From NCBI RefSeq assembly GCF_003143935.1, contig NZ_QFRX01000001.1, positions 285,129-349,128 on the forward strand: a stretch of DNA of 64,000 nt. Reading direction: 5' to 3'. Of the stretch, positions 44,267-52,767 are shown piece after piece (position 1 is the first letter of the stretch; the number at the start of each line of letters is the position of its first letter). Made by a program: the position numbers and the translations under genes. This DNA comes from Streptomyces sp. Act143. Lineage in GTDB: Bacteria > Actinomycetota > Actinomycetes > Streptomycetales > Streptomycetaceae. Below the pieces are notes generated by a model. That model did no database searches. It was not told the origin of the DNA and saw only the letters and a list, made by a program, of their open reading frames with translations.

Positions 44267-44707
44267 ACGGCACCCCGGGGTGGCTCATCAAGATCAATCT
44301 TGAAGAGACGGAGTTGGCTGACCGGGAGCATCCTCGCCGGCGGGCTACTCGAGACGAGCACGACTGGGTCATGGCCCGGACGTCTGAGCAGATGTTCCAC
44401 GCCAGCTGTGGGCCCGGCCATCTGGCCGAGGCACCCTCGCTGTTCCGGACCTGGGCGTCCGAGGACGTCACGGAAGGGCTTTGATCGGAGCTGCTCACGC
44501 CGCGAGCGCGGGCCTGCCGTGGAGGGTGACGATGTCGGCGACGTAGGCGCGGGCAGCAAGGAGCTGGTCTTCCGTAAACTCATCGCCTGCCTGCGCAAAG
44601 TAGACGGCCGCGTCATCCGGATCGGCCGAGAGACGTGACGATCCCTGCTGATTCGACGCGGCGTCACCTGCAGCGCTCCAGGACAGTGACGGAGCCCCCC
44701 GGGCCCC
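44267..44707. other. Decayed region, unassigned fragments
   Basis: About 440 bases. A plus frame directly after the DUF1330 stop (WLIKINLEETELADREHPRR ... TWASEDVTEGL) and a minus frame at 44499-44640 (DDAAVYFAQAGDEFTEDQLL, ARAYVADIVTLHGRPALAA) read as coherent protein text but have no start and no family I can name. CACCCCGGGGTG at 44271-44282 is a short perfect palindrome. Confidence 0.35.
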
Positions 44708-44997
44708 GACCGTGACATCAAGCTCGACCGTATCGAGCGCCTCCTGGACCGCTTCCCCACCCGCGTCTTCCCGTTCGACGAATTCGACCCGCTCAGCCTC
44801 CGCCCCACCGCCGGTTCAGACTGGCCCCCTGCCGGTCACCCCGGCCGGCACGTCGCGACCTACCACCGCGCTCACGGCGTCCGGTACTTCCACAACTGTT
44901 GCTCGATCGGCGGCGGCACCCTGTGGGGCGTCAGCCGCCGCGAGAAGGCCGTACAGACCCGGGCCCTGCGCGCCGACCAGCGCTGGCGCAACAGAAG
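44708..44997 (+). pseudogene. Transposase fragment (IS630-like DDE)
   Basis: Frame reading DRDIKLDRIERLLDRFPTRV, FPFDEFDPLSLRPTAGSDWP, HVATYHRAHGVRYFHNCCSI and GGGTLWGVSRREK, matching the middle of IS630-type transposases that encode ...FDeFGPL.i.P..G..W...R.tHGv.YFhgcysv...LwGv..R.KG. Both ends are missing and no inverted repeats are seen. Different from the complete IS630 at 39415. Confidence 0.6.
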
Positions 44998-45273
44998 GCG
45001 CATCACCCGGACGTCCTGGCCTGCAAGGTCCCTCAGACCGATGACCGCTCCCCCACCCTGACGGTCCCCCTAACAGCACCGGCGCGGCCCGGGCCTGACC
45101 CCAGCGAGGTGGTCGGCCGCAAAGCGCGCCGAGTCGTCCGCCTCCCCACTGACGAGCATCCTCCGCCCGCTCTTGACCGCTGGGACCAGCTGCTGAACGG
45201 CTTCAGGAAAACGCGCCATGAGCGGCCTGCACCAGTGTGGAACCTCCCCCGCCACACGGGTGGCCGCACCTGT

Positions 45274-45297
45274 GGTACCGGCGGTACCATCGGTACC
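45274..45297 (+). promoter_or_regulatory. Triple GGTACC repeat before the toxin-antitoxin pair
   Basis: GGTACC at 45274-45279, 45283-45288 and 45292-45297, each 9 bases apart and the last directly touching the antitoxin ATG. A ribbon-helix-helix antitoxin would be expected to bind such repeats, suggesting autoregulation. No separate Shine-Dalgarno sequence is visible, so the repeats may also affect translation or mark a leaderless start. Confidence 0.6.
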
Positions 45298-45597
45298 ATG
45301 TCTCAGCCCAAAGCGATGAATCTACGTTTCCCCGATCCGGCCCAGCGTGCCGCCATCGAGGCCGCAGCCCGGCAGGAGGGCGTCAGTTTGCAGGAGTACA
45401 TCCTGTCCGCCGCCTACGACCGTGCCACCGCGGTGGAGAGGCACTTCCTCGACGCTTTCAGCAAGTCGATGGCCCGCAGCGGCGACGCCTTCACCGAAGC
45501 GGCCGAAGCGGCCGATTCCGACAGGGAGCGTCGTGCTGCGGAGCTCGCCGCACGGCACGATCTTGAGGAGCAGCAGGAGCGGGGCCACGCCGCGTGA
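45298..45597 (+). CDS. Antitoxin-like protein (ribbon-helix-helix)
   Basis: 99 residues from ATG 45298. Residues 6-45 (AMNLRFPDPAQRAAIEAAAR, QEGVSLQEYILSAAYDRATA) form a ribbon-helix-helix of the CopG/DUF1778 sort; the C-terminal half is a charged helix rich in Ala/Glu/Arg that would cover the toxin. Its TGA overlaps the GTG of the downstream toxin (GTGA), the usual arrangement of a toxin-antitoxin pair. Confidence 0.75.
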   Translation: MSQPKAMNLRFPDPAQRAAIEAAARQEGVSLQEYILSAAYDRATAVERHFLDAFSKSMARSGDAFTEAAEAADSDRERRAAELAARHDLEEQQERGHAA

Positions 45598-45980
45598 CAC
45601 AGCACGAACCGCTTCACCCTCTCGATGTGACCTTCCTGCTGCATGCTGCCGAGTTGCTGCCCGGTGATCCGCAGGTGGACGACTACGGCCCTTTGTACGG
45701 GGCTGTCGCCCGGGTCAATGCCCGGGCCATGGAGCGCGACGTCTACGGGTCCGTGTACCTCAAGGCGGCGGCTCTGCTGCAGACCCTGGTGCGGCTGCCG
45801 TGTCTGGAGCACTCCAACGAGGCGTTCGCGTGGCACTGCGCAGAGGCGTATCTGGTGCTGAACGGATGTCGACTGGAGTATCCGCCGAAAGAGGCGGTCG
45901 CCCTGGTGCGGGACGCGGCTTCCGGCACGTTGGGGGTTGGCCTGGTGGGTCGTCAGTTGCGGGCCTGGACCGTGGCCTGA
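45594..45980 (+). CDS. Fic/Doc-like toxin component
   Basis: 128 residues from GTG 45594. Helical, with a central LLQTLVRLPCLEHSNEAFAW then HCAEAYLVLNG, resembling the short Fic/Doc-family toxins annotated in streptomycetes. The canonical Fic loop HxFx(D/N)GNxR is not intact: only the H of LEHSN and some helix residues align. It may therefore be a divergent AMP/phosphotransferase-type toxin or an inactive relative. Coupled to the antitoxin. Confidence 0.65.
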   Translation: MTQHEPLHPLDVTFLLHAAELLPGDPQVDDYGPLYGAVARVNARAMERDVYGSVYLKAAALLQTLVRLPCLEHSNEAFAWHCAEAYLVLNGCRLEYPPKEAVALVRDAASGTLGVGLVGRQLRAWTVA

Positions 45981-46038
45981 CTCTGTTTGTTCAGCGCTCC
46001 GTGTATCCCTTGTGAGTCGCCCGTGGCGTGGGATTTCG

Positions 46039-48930
46039 TCAGGGGTCGAGGGCACGCAGGAGGGGCGTCAGCAGTCTCCGCGTCCAGGTGGTTTTCTTGG
46101 TGTCCGCGCCTTCGGGTGGGTCGTCGAGTGCCGTGGCGATGCGGCGCAGTAGTCGAGAGCCGCCGGTCAGCAGGCCGAGGCTTGGGCGCAGGGCCAGAAC
46201 GGAGGCCGCCTGCCGGGTCACGCCGGGCCACTGCAGCTGGTGGGTGAGAAGTGCTGCGAGTCTGATCGTGGCGGTGACGGGAATGCGGTTCGCGGGCAGG
46301 TGCTGCCGTAGCAGTTCCACAAATGGCCGGGCGATCTGGTTCTCAGCGTCGGTCATGCCGAACTGGAGGGTGAAGGACTGCGTGAAGTCGTCGATGGCGT
46401 CTTCGTATCGTGCGGCGTACAGGCGTACCGCGCCGCGGCCGCCGTATGCCCACGGCCACAGTGGTTCGTCGGCAAGCGCGCGGTCGAAGTCCCGTTCGGC
46501 TTCCGCGAGCCGTTCCGCCTCCCACAACAGCCATCCGCGCATGGCAAAGGGGAGCGTGAAACCGTCATCGACGGAGATGGCGCGGTCGAGGTCTGCCAGC
46601 GCTTCGGCCTCGCGGCCGAGTGCGTGCAGGGCCCAGGCACGGATTGAGTAGGGCCAGGCCAAGTCCTGTGTTGCGTGTTCGTCCGGGGCGGTCAGGGCCC
46701 GGTTCGCCTCACGCAGTGCCTCTGCGTGTCGGCCGAGGTCGAGGAGCAGCCCGGCATACTGGGCGCGGTACCAGTGCGATTCGCGGTCCAGCTCGGCCGC
46801 CCGCGCCATGTCGCGGACGGCTTCGTCCCACCGCTCCAAGCCCATCAGGCACCAGGACCGCTCCGCATGGGCCTGGATGTACTCGGGGTCGATGGCCAGC
46901 GCGCGATCCAGATCTGCCAGCGCGTCTTCGTGCCGTCCCTCGATGCGGTACAACGCGGCACGGCTGACGCGTGCCCATTCCTGCTCGGGCGCAAGTTCGA
47001 GGGCATGGTCGAAGTCGGCAAGCGCCGCGGCGCGTTGACCTGCCGTCAGATGGACGCGTCCGCGCACCACATGAGTCCAGGCATCGGGGCGGGCGCGGAC
47101 CGCCTCATCCATGTCGGCGAGTGCGTGTGCTGTGTTCCCCATCTGGTCATGCGTGAAGGCGCGTTCGACCAGGGCGTCGCTGTGCTGCGGTTCCAGGGCC
47201 AAGGCCGCGGTGAGGTCGGCGAGTGCGGCCTCGTTCCGCTCCGCCAGCCGGTGCAACCGCCCGCGCACGACTCGGGCGTGCAGCTGCCCGGCGGTTTCCA
47301 TGCCGGTGTGGGAAAGCAATGCGTCGAGGCAGGCGAGGACTGCCAAACTGTCGTCCCGGGGCACGTCGGCCAGCCGGTCTCCCCACGCCTGCAGAGCGTC
47401 GTCCGCAGTGTCGATGCCGGCCTGGGCGAACAGCTGTGTCCAGCGCCGGGCTGTGGCGCTCCCGTGGTCGCAGGCTTCCACGGTTTCGGCGAGGGCGTCC
47501 GGCAGCGCGCGGCGCGGCTCGGCGCACAGGAGGTGGTAGGTCTCGTTGTACCGGTGTTCGCGCCAGGTTGCGTCGCCCCAGCATTCCGCAGTGGGCAGGC
47601 TCTCCTCCCGCTCCGTGCGCCAGGCACGGAAGGTCTGCGCGAGCAGCTCATGCGCGGCACGCCAGCGGGTCGGGGACTGCAGGCGCTGCAAGCGCAGCAT
47701 GGGAGCACGTACGACGTCGTGGTAACGGCAGCGCCCAGCCTGGTCGGTGACGAAGGCGAGCTGGCGTATCCACGCGTACTGCTCTATGGCCTCGGCCGGG
47801 GCGATGGCACGGTAGACGTCCTCGTCGAACTGAAGGGGAAGCGCCAGAGTCAGCGCGGCGGCCCGCCGCGCCGGGTCCGTCTCCCACTTCAAAAAGCGCT
47901 CCACGGCCGTCTCCGAGGGGTCGCCCACGGTGCGGTCGGAGTCGGGCCGGGCCTGCGCCAGGGTGTGCACCAGCACGGGAAGCCGACCGGACAGGCGCAG
48001 GACGACCTCGACGACGCGCTCGTCGGCGACACCTCGCAGCGCAAGCAGCGCCCGCGCCTCCTCCTCGGTGAACACCTCCAGCGGTACCTCCGTGATCAGG
48101 TCGAGCCAGTCGTTCCAGCTCCGGGCGGCAAGCCGCCCCTGTCCGGACAGCACGATCTGAACATTCGCCGGCAGCGCGCCGTGGACGTCACCGAATGCGA
48201 TGTCGCGCAGCCACTCGTCCAGCACGGGGCCGGTCCGCTCGTACACGTCGAAGAACAGCACCACTCGCGGCAGCCGACGTGCCGCCTCCGCCAAGTCCTC
48301 CAGAAACACCGGGGTCAGGGCGCGCACCGGGTCCATGACAAGCCGTACGTCGTCGTGGGATCGCAAACGTGTGCCCAGCACCGCGCGTAGCCGGTCCGCG
48401 CCCTGGGCGACCTGCTGCGGATCGACAGCGCCGGCAACCGCCCCGACGCCCGGGATCAACCCGAGGCCGACCAAGCCCACTTGCGCGGCGACCGACGCCG
48501 GGAGCGAGGCCGCGGGCGGCTCTGCGGCGCCGGCGCCCTCTGCGGTCGGCTGGGTGTCCCGGGCCAACTGCGCGCCGTGCTCGCGCCGGCGCAACGTTGC
48601 CAACAGCTTCTCGAAGCCACGCAGTTGCAGGCCCTGGAGGCCGAGCCGGTCGGCGATCTGCGCCATTGCCTCGACGGCGCTGTGTATCCCGTCGTCCAGA
48701 TGCACCGTGGCGGCCCCCTGCTCGCGGGCGACCACCTCCCACTGCCGCAGCAGCGAGGTCTTGCCCACACCGGCGTTGCCCCGGACGTGGTAGAGGAATT
48801 GATAGTCGTCGCTTTCCGGATCTCGTGCGAGGTTCTCCCGGAAAGCATTCACCTCACTGTGCCGGCCCACGAAACCGTTCCGGCGGCGGCGTCGGATCAA
48901 CTCCTGCCGTGACAGCCGCTGTTCTGGCAT
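46039..48930 (-). CDS. STAND-type NTPase with C-terminal TPR array
   Basis: 963 residues from ATG 48930; the frame is open further but this start matches the domain and has a GGGGTGCGGG before it. N-terminal FVGRHSEVNAF, Walker A GNAGVGKTS (51-58), Walker B VVLFFDVYE and a sensor-like region VQIVLSGQGRLAARSW place it among STAND NTPases. From about residue 600 to 900 there are roughly eight tetratricopeptide repeats (e.g. ALADLDRALAIDPEYIQAHA). A hydrophobic patch GLVGLGLIPGVGAVAGAVDP lies between the NTPase motifs. STAND-TPR proteins can act in signalling or defence. No effector domain is fused. Confidence 0.85.
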   Translation of the reverse strand: MPEQRLSRQELIRRRRRNGFVGRHSEVNAFRENLARDPESDDYQFLYHVRGNAGVGKTSLLRQWEVVAREQGAATVHLDDGIHSAVEAMAQIADRLGLQGLQLRGFEKLLATLRRREHGAQLARDTQPTAEGAGAAEPPAASLPASVAAQVGLVGLGLIPGVGAVAGAVDPQQVAQGADRLRAVLGTRLRSHDDVRLVMDPVRALTPVFLEDLAEAARRLPRVVLFFDVYERTGPVLDEWLRDIAFGDVHGALPANVQIVLSGQGRLAARSWNDWLDLITEVPLEVFTEEEARALLALRGVADERVVEVVLRLSGRLPVLVHTLAQARPDSDRTVGDPSETAVERFLKWETDPARRAAALTLALPLQFDEDVYRAIAPAEAIEQYAWIRQLAFVTDQAGRCRYHDVVRAPMLRLQRLQSPTRWRAAHELLAQTFRAWRTEREESLPTAECWGDATWREHRYNETYHLLCAEPRRALPDALAETVEACDHGSATARRWTQLFAQAGIDTADDALQAWGDRLADVPRDDSLAVLACLDALLSHTGMETAGQLHARVVRGRLHRLAERNEAALADLTAALALEPQHSDALVERAFTHDQMGNTAHALADMDEAVRARPDAWTHVVRGRVHLTAGQRAAALADFDHALELAPEQEWARVSRAALYRIEGRHEDALADLDRALAIDPEYIQAHAERSWCLMGLERWDEAVRDMARAAELDRESHWYRAQYAGLLLDLGRHAEALREANRALTAPDEHATQDLAWPYSIRAWALHALGREAEALADLDRAISVDDGFTLPFAMRGWLLWEAERLAEAERDFDRALADEPLWPWAYGGRGAVRLYAARYEDAIDDFTQSFTLQFGMTDAENQIARPFVELLRQHLPANRIPVTATIRLAALLTHQLQWPGVTRQAASVLALRPSLGLLTGGSRLLRRIATALDDPPEGADTKKTTWTRRLLTPLLRALDP

Positions 48931-49200
48931 CCCGCACCCCCGGTTCCAGTATGGCAAGGGTGCGCTGCGCCCGGCATGCGGATGACGATGCATGTGGTGA
49001 CTGATGCCGATGACATTCTCACTTACCGTCAGTTCGTCAGCGAGCCCCCCTCGTCCGCTCTCCGCGGGCGGCCGGGGCACCCGGGGCGTGGTGCTGCGGG
49101 AGGGCGGCGCGCCGTGGGTGAGGGCGGCGCGGCCGGTTGAGGCGACCAAGAGCAGGGTGGTGGCTGCAATTGCCGTACACGCGGGACACTTGGATCCGCC
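48931..49200. other. Leader of the STAND gene
   Basis: 270 bases. The minus strand has TTGCCATACTGGAACC just before the gene, which may include a -10-like CATACT. No operator recognised. Confidence 0.3.
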
Positions 49201-49449
49201 GGCCTCCGGCAACAAGGCGACTGCTTGCCGGACTGGCTGGACGCCGTCCGGCAGGACGGCCTGTCCAGCTTCCACACACTCGCCGTCGGCATCGGCCGAG
49301 ACCGTGACGCCGTCATCGCCGCCCTCGCCCTGCCCTGGAAGTCGGGCGTCGTCGAATGCCATGTCAACCGGATGAAGATGATCAGGCGTCAGATGTTCGG
49401 CCGCGCTGGTTCTGCCCTCCAACGGAGGCGTGTCCTGCCTTTCTCATGA
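49201..49449 (+). pseudogene. ISL3-family transposase, C-terminal fragment
   Basis: About 80 residues: CLPDWLDAVRQDGLSSFHTL, AALALPWKSGVVECHVNRMK, MIRRQMFGRAGSALQRRRVL. The W(S/K)SG.vEG..NR.K...RQMyGRA motif ends ISL3 transposases; here the E of the motif is retained but EG reads EC. The N-terminal two-thirds is absent. Not from the same copy as the fragment at 21856, which covers the N-terminal part. Confidence 0.7.
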
Positions 49450-49510
49450 CAGCCTCTGTCAGTGGCCGCTGCGATGATCACCGCACGTCAGCGTGAGGAA
49501 AGATCCAGAG

Positions 49511-49795
49511 GGACTTGGCCTCGTGCGGGCGACGCTCAGCCGCACCATAGGGGCCGAGAGCTACCTTCCGAGCCCAGAAGGCGCAGAGGCTGTCGCAGCC
49601 GCCGCTCTCATCGCGGTACAGCGCCCAAGCGGTCAACCGATCAGTACAAGCCCCGTTGCCGAGAAGTCGTCCGAGCTCGCCGAACTCTGGGACGGGACAT
49701 CAAGTGGCCCGGCCTGGCGGCCCTGCCTCAGTCGCCTGCGCGCCGTCCTCGCGCCCGTATCCACACCTCGGGAAGAGGTCGTCTTCGATCTTTGA
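49511..49795 (+). pseudogene. DUF4259-like gene, N-terminus lost
   Basis: LVRATLSRTIGAESYLPSPE, GAEAVAAAALIAVQRPSGQP, SSELAELWDGTSSGPAWRPC and LSRLRAVLAP match the C-terminal two-thirds of DUF4259 proteins (..EAVAAAALVAAQ..gG.p......SELAELW.e....W...v..L...L). The typical start (MGTWdvgpFdND.A.Df) is absent and an internal stretch seems deleted. Confidence 0.6.
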
Positions 49796-50254
49796 CCGGA
49801 TCACCAGAGCTTCGCCTGGCTGACAGGCAGCGCGGCTGTTCGGCGGTCCTCTTGTTGCATGACCGGCGGTCGGTGCCTCGCTGTCCTGTGGTGTTGTGGC
49901 TGCTGTTGTGGCCGGCTCTGTACGGCTTCCGCTGCTGTTCCGCGACGTGGGTGGACCCGCTGATCCCTCGCTTCCGGCCAGTGCTGTCACTCGCGGCGGT
50001 GTTGTCCGGCAGCAGTCGGCCGTCGTTGATGAATGGCAGACCGGGGGCGGGGTGATCGGCCCTGGTGCCGTTGGCCGCCGAGCGTATGGCAAGCACGACG
50101 TTCTCCCTCTCGGTCAGTGGTGGACCGAGGAGGTGGGAAGCCGGCCGGCCGCGGAGGCAGCCACGCGGCGGGAACGAGCCGTCCGGCATTGCCAGGGGCC
50201 ACCGGCAGGCGGGCGTGCGACGGCCGCTTGACGACGACGTGTGCCGGCGTTTCA
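49796..50254. other. Intergenic stretch, nothing recognised
   Basis: About 460 bases. Long frames on the minus strand here are Pro/Arg-rich and lack family similarity. It includes the region downstream of the HTH-TM-FN3 gene. Confidence 0.35.
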
Positions 50255-51943
50255 TCAGGCGGTGTAGGTGAATTGCCACCAGCTGCTGCTGGGGCCCGGG
50301 CTTCCGTCCTCGGCGATGCCGGTGACCCGCCAACGTCCCGCTTGGACGCCCACGAAGTCGAACTGGTAACTGGTGTTTGCCGTCTCGTCCCGGATCCAGG
50401 GGCGCCAGTCGGTGTCGTAGAACTCGACCTCGACGGTGTACCGGCTTGCTCCGCTGACGGGCTGCCAGGTGAGTGTGGTGGTCCGCGGGTAGGTGTCGAA
50501 CACCGTGCCGTCGGCGGGGCTGAGCTGCATGGGTGCCTGCATACTGGTGTCGTAGCGGAAGTACCGCCAGGCGCTGGTGGTTCCGCTGGTGCCGTCCGAC
50601 GATGTGGCGGTGACCCGCCACCGGCCTTCGTTGTCGCCCGGCCATTCGAAGGTGTGGCTGGTGCCGGTGGTTGTGGCGTTGGCCTGAGGGGTCCAGGCGC
50701 CAACGGTCACGCAGTGCCGGCACTCGACCTCGACACGGTAGCCTGACGCGCCGGTCACGCCGGCCCATTCGACTGTGGTGGTCCGCGGGGAGTTGGTGAG
50801 GACTGCCCCGTCCCCCGGCTGCAGCAGGGTCGGGGCGGGCAGTGTGGACGGCCCGCTGCTCTCATCCCTGCCGCGGGTCGTGGATCCGCTGCCTTCGGTG
50901 TCGCTGCTGGTGGTGCCGCTGCCGGTGTCACGAGCGCCTTGCGCCCCGCCGGGGATGGGGGCCGATCCGCCGTCAGAGGTGGTGGTATTGCCGCTGGCGC
51001 CGTCGCCCTGGTCAGCGTTTTGAGAGGGTGCCGCCGCTCTGTTGTCTGTGGGCAATCGGTCGATGACGAACCCTGCGACCAGGACGGTACACAGCACGAT
51101 GACTGCAAGCGAAAGGACATACGCGGCTGCGTGGCCGACGCGCCGGGCGGTCTCCCTGGACGGTAACGCGGCGGTGGGCCGGAAACGGAAAGGCGGCTCG
51201 GGCGGAGGGGGCGCAGGCCGGGATGGGGTGAAGGCTGCTTCTTCATCAGAGACCGAGTCGACGGGCTCGACGCGAATGATTTCGCGGATCAGTGCCTGAT
51301 CCACCTGGTCCAGCAGCCAAGCGGTATGGTCCAGCATCGCGTTGACAGCCGGGGGGCGGCGGGCACCGGGGGGCGGTGTGACGAGGGGCTGCGGAGGCAG
51401 TGGCACGCCTGCGCGGGCGACCTGCCGGTGCAGCCGGGCCGCTTCGTCGCGGAGCTGGACAGCCGGGTGATCCTGGTCCAGATCGTCATCGACCGCAGCC
51501 CCCGGTGGCCGGGATGCCTCCTCGGCCGCCATGGCCTGCTGGCGGCGCCGGATGTCCTCCTCCTGCTTCTTGAGGCGGTAGTACTCGGCGAGATCTTGCT
51601 GACCGACCCCCACGGCGCGCAGGTAGAGCCGCCACACATGGTCGCGCACTGTTTCGGTCAGCGGCTGCTCAAGAGCCCCGTCGACCATGTCCAGCAGCGC
51701 GAACAGCTCCGTGTACGTGGGCAGCTTCCGGCCGTTGGCGATCCTGGTGAGTCGCGTCTCGCTGCATCCCAGGCTCCGGATTATCTCCGCGTCGGTGAAG
51801 CCCAGTTCTTTCATCTGATCGAAGAAGACGTCCTGGAGCATCTTGACGAAGTCCCGTCGCTCCGACGGTCCTTCAGGGAGTTCGTTGCGGCCCTGCTGAC
51901 GGCGAGCTGCCCCTGGTCGGCCGCTGGTGTTCTGCCTCGCCAA
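50255..51943 (-). CDS. HTH-membrane-FN3 protein (RodZ-like layout)
   Basis: About 562 residues from TTG 51943 (GGGGGAAG 5 bases upstream; TTG 51967 is also possible). Cytoplasmic N-terminus with an Xre-type HTH (AEIIRSLGCSETRLTRIANG) after SERRDFVKMLQDVFFDQMKE. A coiled, Arg/Glu/Gln-rich segment and Pro-rich linker follow, then one membrane helix (AAYVLSLAVIVLCTVLVAGF). Outside are a Ser/Thr/Gly-rich linker and two FN3/Ig-like repeats, each with the pattern PADGTVFDTYPRTTTLTWQP, YTVEVE and GRWRVT. It resembles RodZ in topology but not in detail. Function unknown; it could link surface binding to DNA or to cytoplasmic partners. Confidence 0.75.
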   Translation of the reverse strand: MARQNTSGRPGAARRQQGRNELPEGPSERRDFVKMLQDVFFDQMKELGFTDAEIIRSLGCSETRLTRIANGRKLPTYTELFALLDMVDGALEQPLTETVRDHVWRLYLRAVGVGQQDLAEYYRLKKQEEDIRRRQQAMAAEEASRPPGAAVDDDLDQDHPAVQLRDEAARLHRQVARAGVPLPPQPLVTPPPGARRPPAVNAMLDHTAWLLDQVDQALIREIIRVEPVDSVSDEEAAFTPSRPAPPPPEPPFRFRPTAALPSRETARRVGHAAAYVLSLAVIVLCTVLVAGFVIDRLPTDNRAAAPSQNADQGDGASGNTTTSDGGSAPIPGGAQGARDTGSGTTSSDTEGSGSTTRGRDESSGPSTLPAPTLLQPGDGAVLTNSPRTTTVEWAGVTGASGYRVEVECRHCVTVGAWTPQANATTTGTSHTFEWPGDNEGRWRVTATSSDGTSGTTSAWRYFRYDTSMQAPMQLSPADGTVFDTYPRTTTLTWQPVSGASRYTVEVEFYDTDWRPWIRDETANTSYQFDFVGVQAGRWRVTGIAEDGSPGPSSSWWQFTYTA

Positions 51944-52767
51944 GTTCTTCCCCCACACCCACGCCAAAGGCTTTCTGCCACCCCTGAACTGGGCTTCTTT
52001 CCTCTTGAGCAGGATTTTTCGGTCTCCCGCAGTGGGCGCACCGCCCCCGGCGTCCCGCCCGGTAGCGCGCCCATGCGCTGCAGCAGGAGACCAGCATGGC
52101 CAACGGCGGTTACCCGCCGCATCCGTTCGGGCACATTCGTGCCGAGAAGCGGCCGAACCCGGCGACGGTGTGCGATGTGCGCATTCGCATTCGAGTTCGC
52201 CGAGAACCTCCCTTCAGGTCTGACCCCGGCTGCCTCCATCGGGCTGGTTCACAAGATCCGGGCACGGAACGCGCGTCGGCAGCGCCCAGATGATGACGCA
52301 GTACCCTGGCACTGCGCCGGAGCCCAGCACGAGCATGGCCGACGGAGCATCCTGAGGTCGGCGCGCAGGCTACGCGGGCGTGCCAGACCTGCCACACCTG
52401 CAACGGATCAGGTCCCGTGGCTGCCGGACCCGTCGTCATCAACCACAGCACAGCACCTCGGGCGTCAGACCGCTTCGATACCAGGTGTGGTCGAGCGCCT
52501 CTGGGAGTGTGGACGCACAGCCCTGGGGCCGCGCAGCTCATGTACGTCCGCGCCCCCGGTGCAGCCCACATCGAATGACGTCAATCGCCGCCGTCGTCCG
52601 TACGTTGGAGCGGCACTATCGACCAGAGCCTGATCACTAAAGATCCGAAAGGCTCCCGCGAGAAATTTAGCCCACCTGGCCCCCATTGCCTCGCCGGCCC
52701 CATATGGAACCGATCTTCGGTCCTTCTCGGCTACCGTCTAAAGCGCCGCATCCACACGGGGGATCTC
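51944..52767. other. Intergenic stretch, nothing recognised
   Basis: About 820 bases between divergent units. No recognisable frame. The last 120 bases (from about 52640) are relatively AT-rich (aaagatccgaaagg, gagaaatttagcc) and probably carry the promoter of the gene at 52768. Confidence 0.4.

Noticed and set aside
45070..45255. Minus frame (PLMARFPEAVQQLVPAVKSG, RMLVSGEADDSARFAADHLA)
   Set aside because: Reads protein-like but is short, has a poor start, and no family; left as unassigned upstream of the toxin-antitoxin pair.
46675..48390. Plus-strand frame antisense to the STAND-TPR gene
   Set aside because: Repetitive Val/Gly/Gln text reflecting the TPR-coding strand; no recognisable domain.
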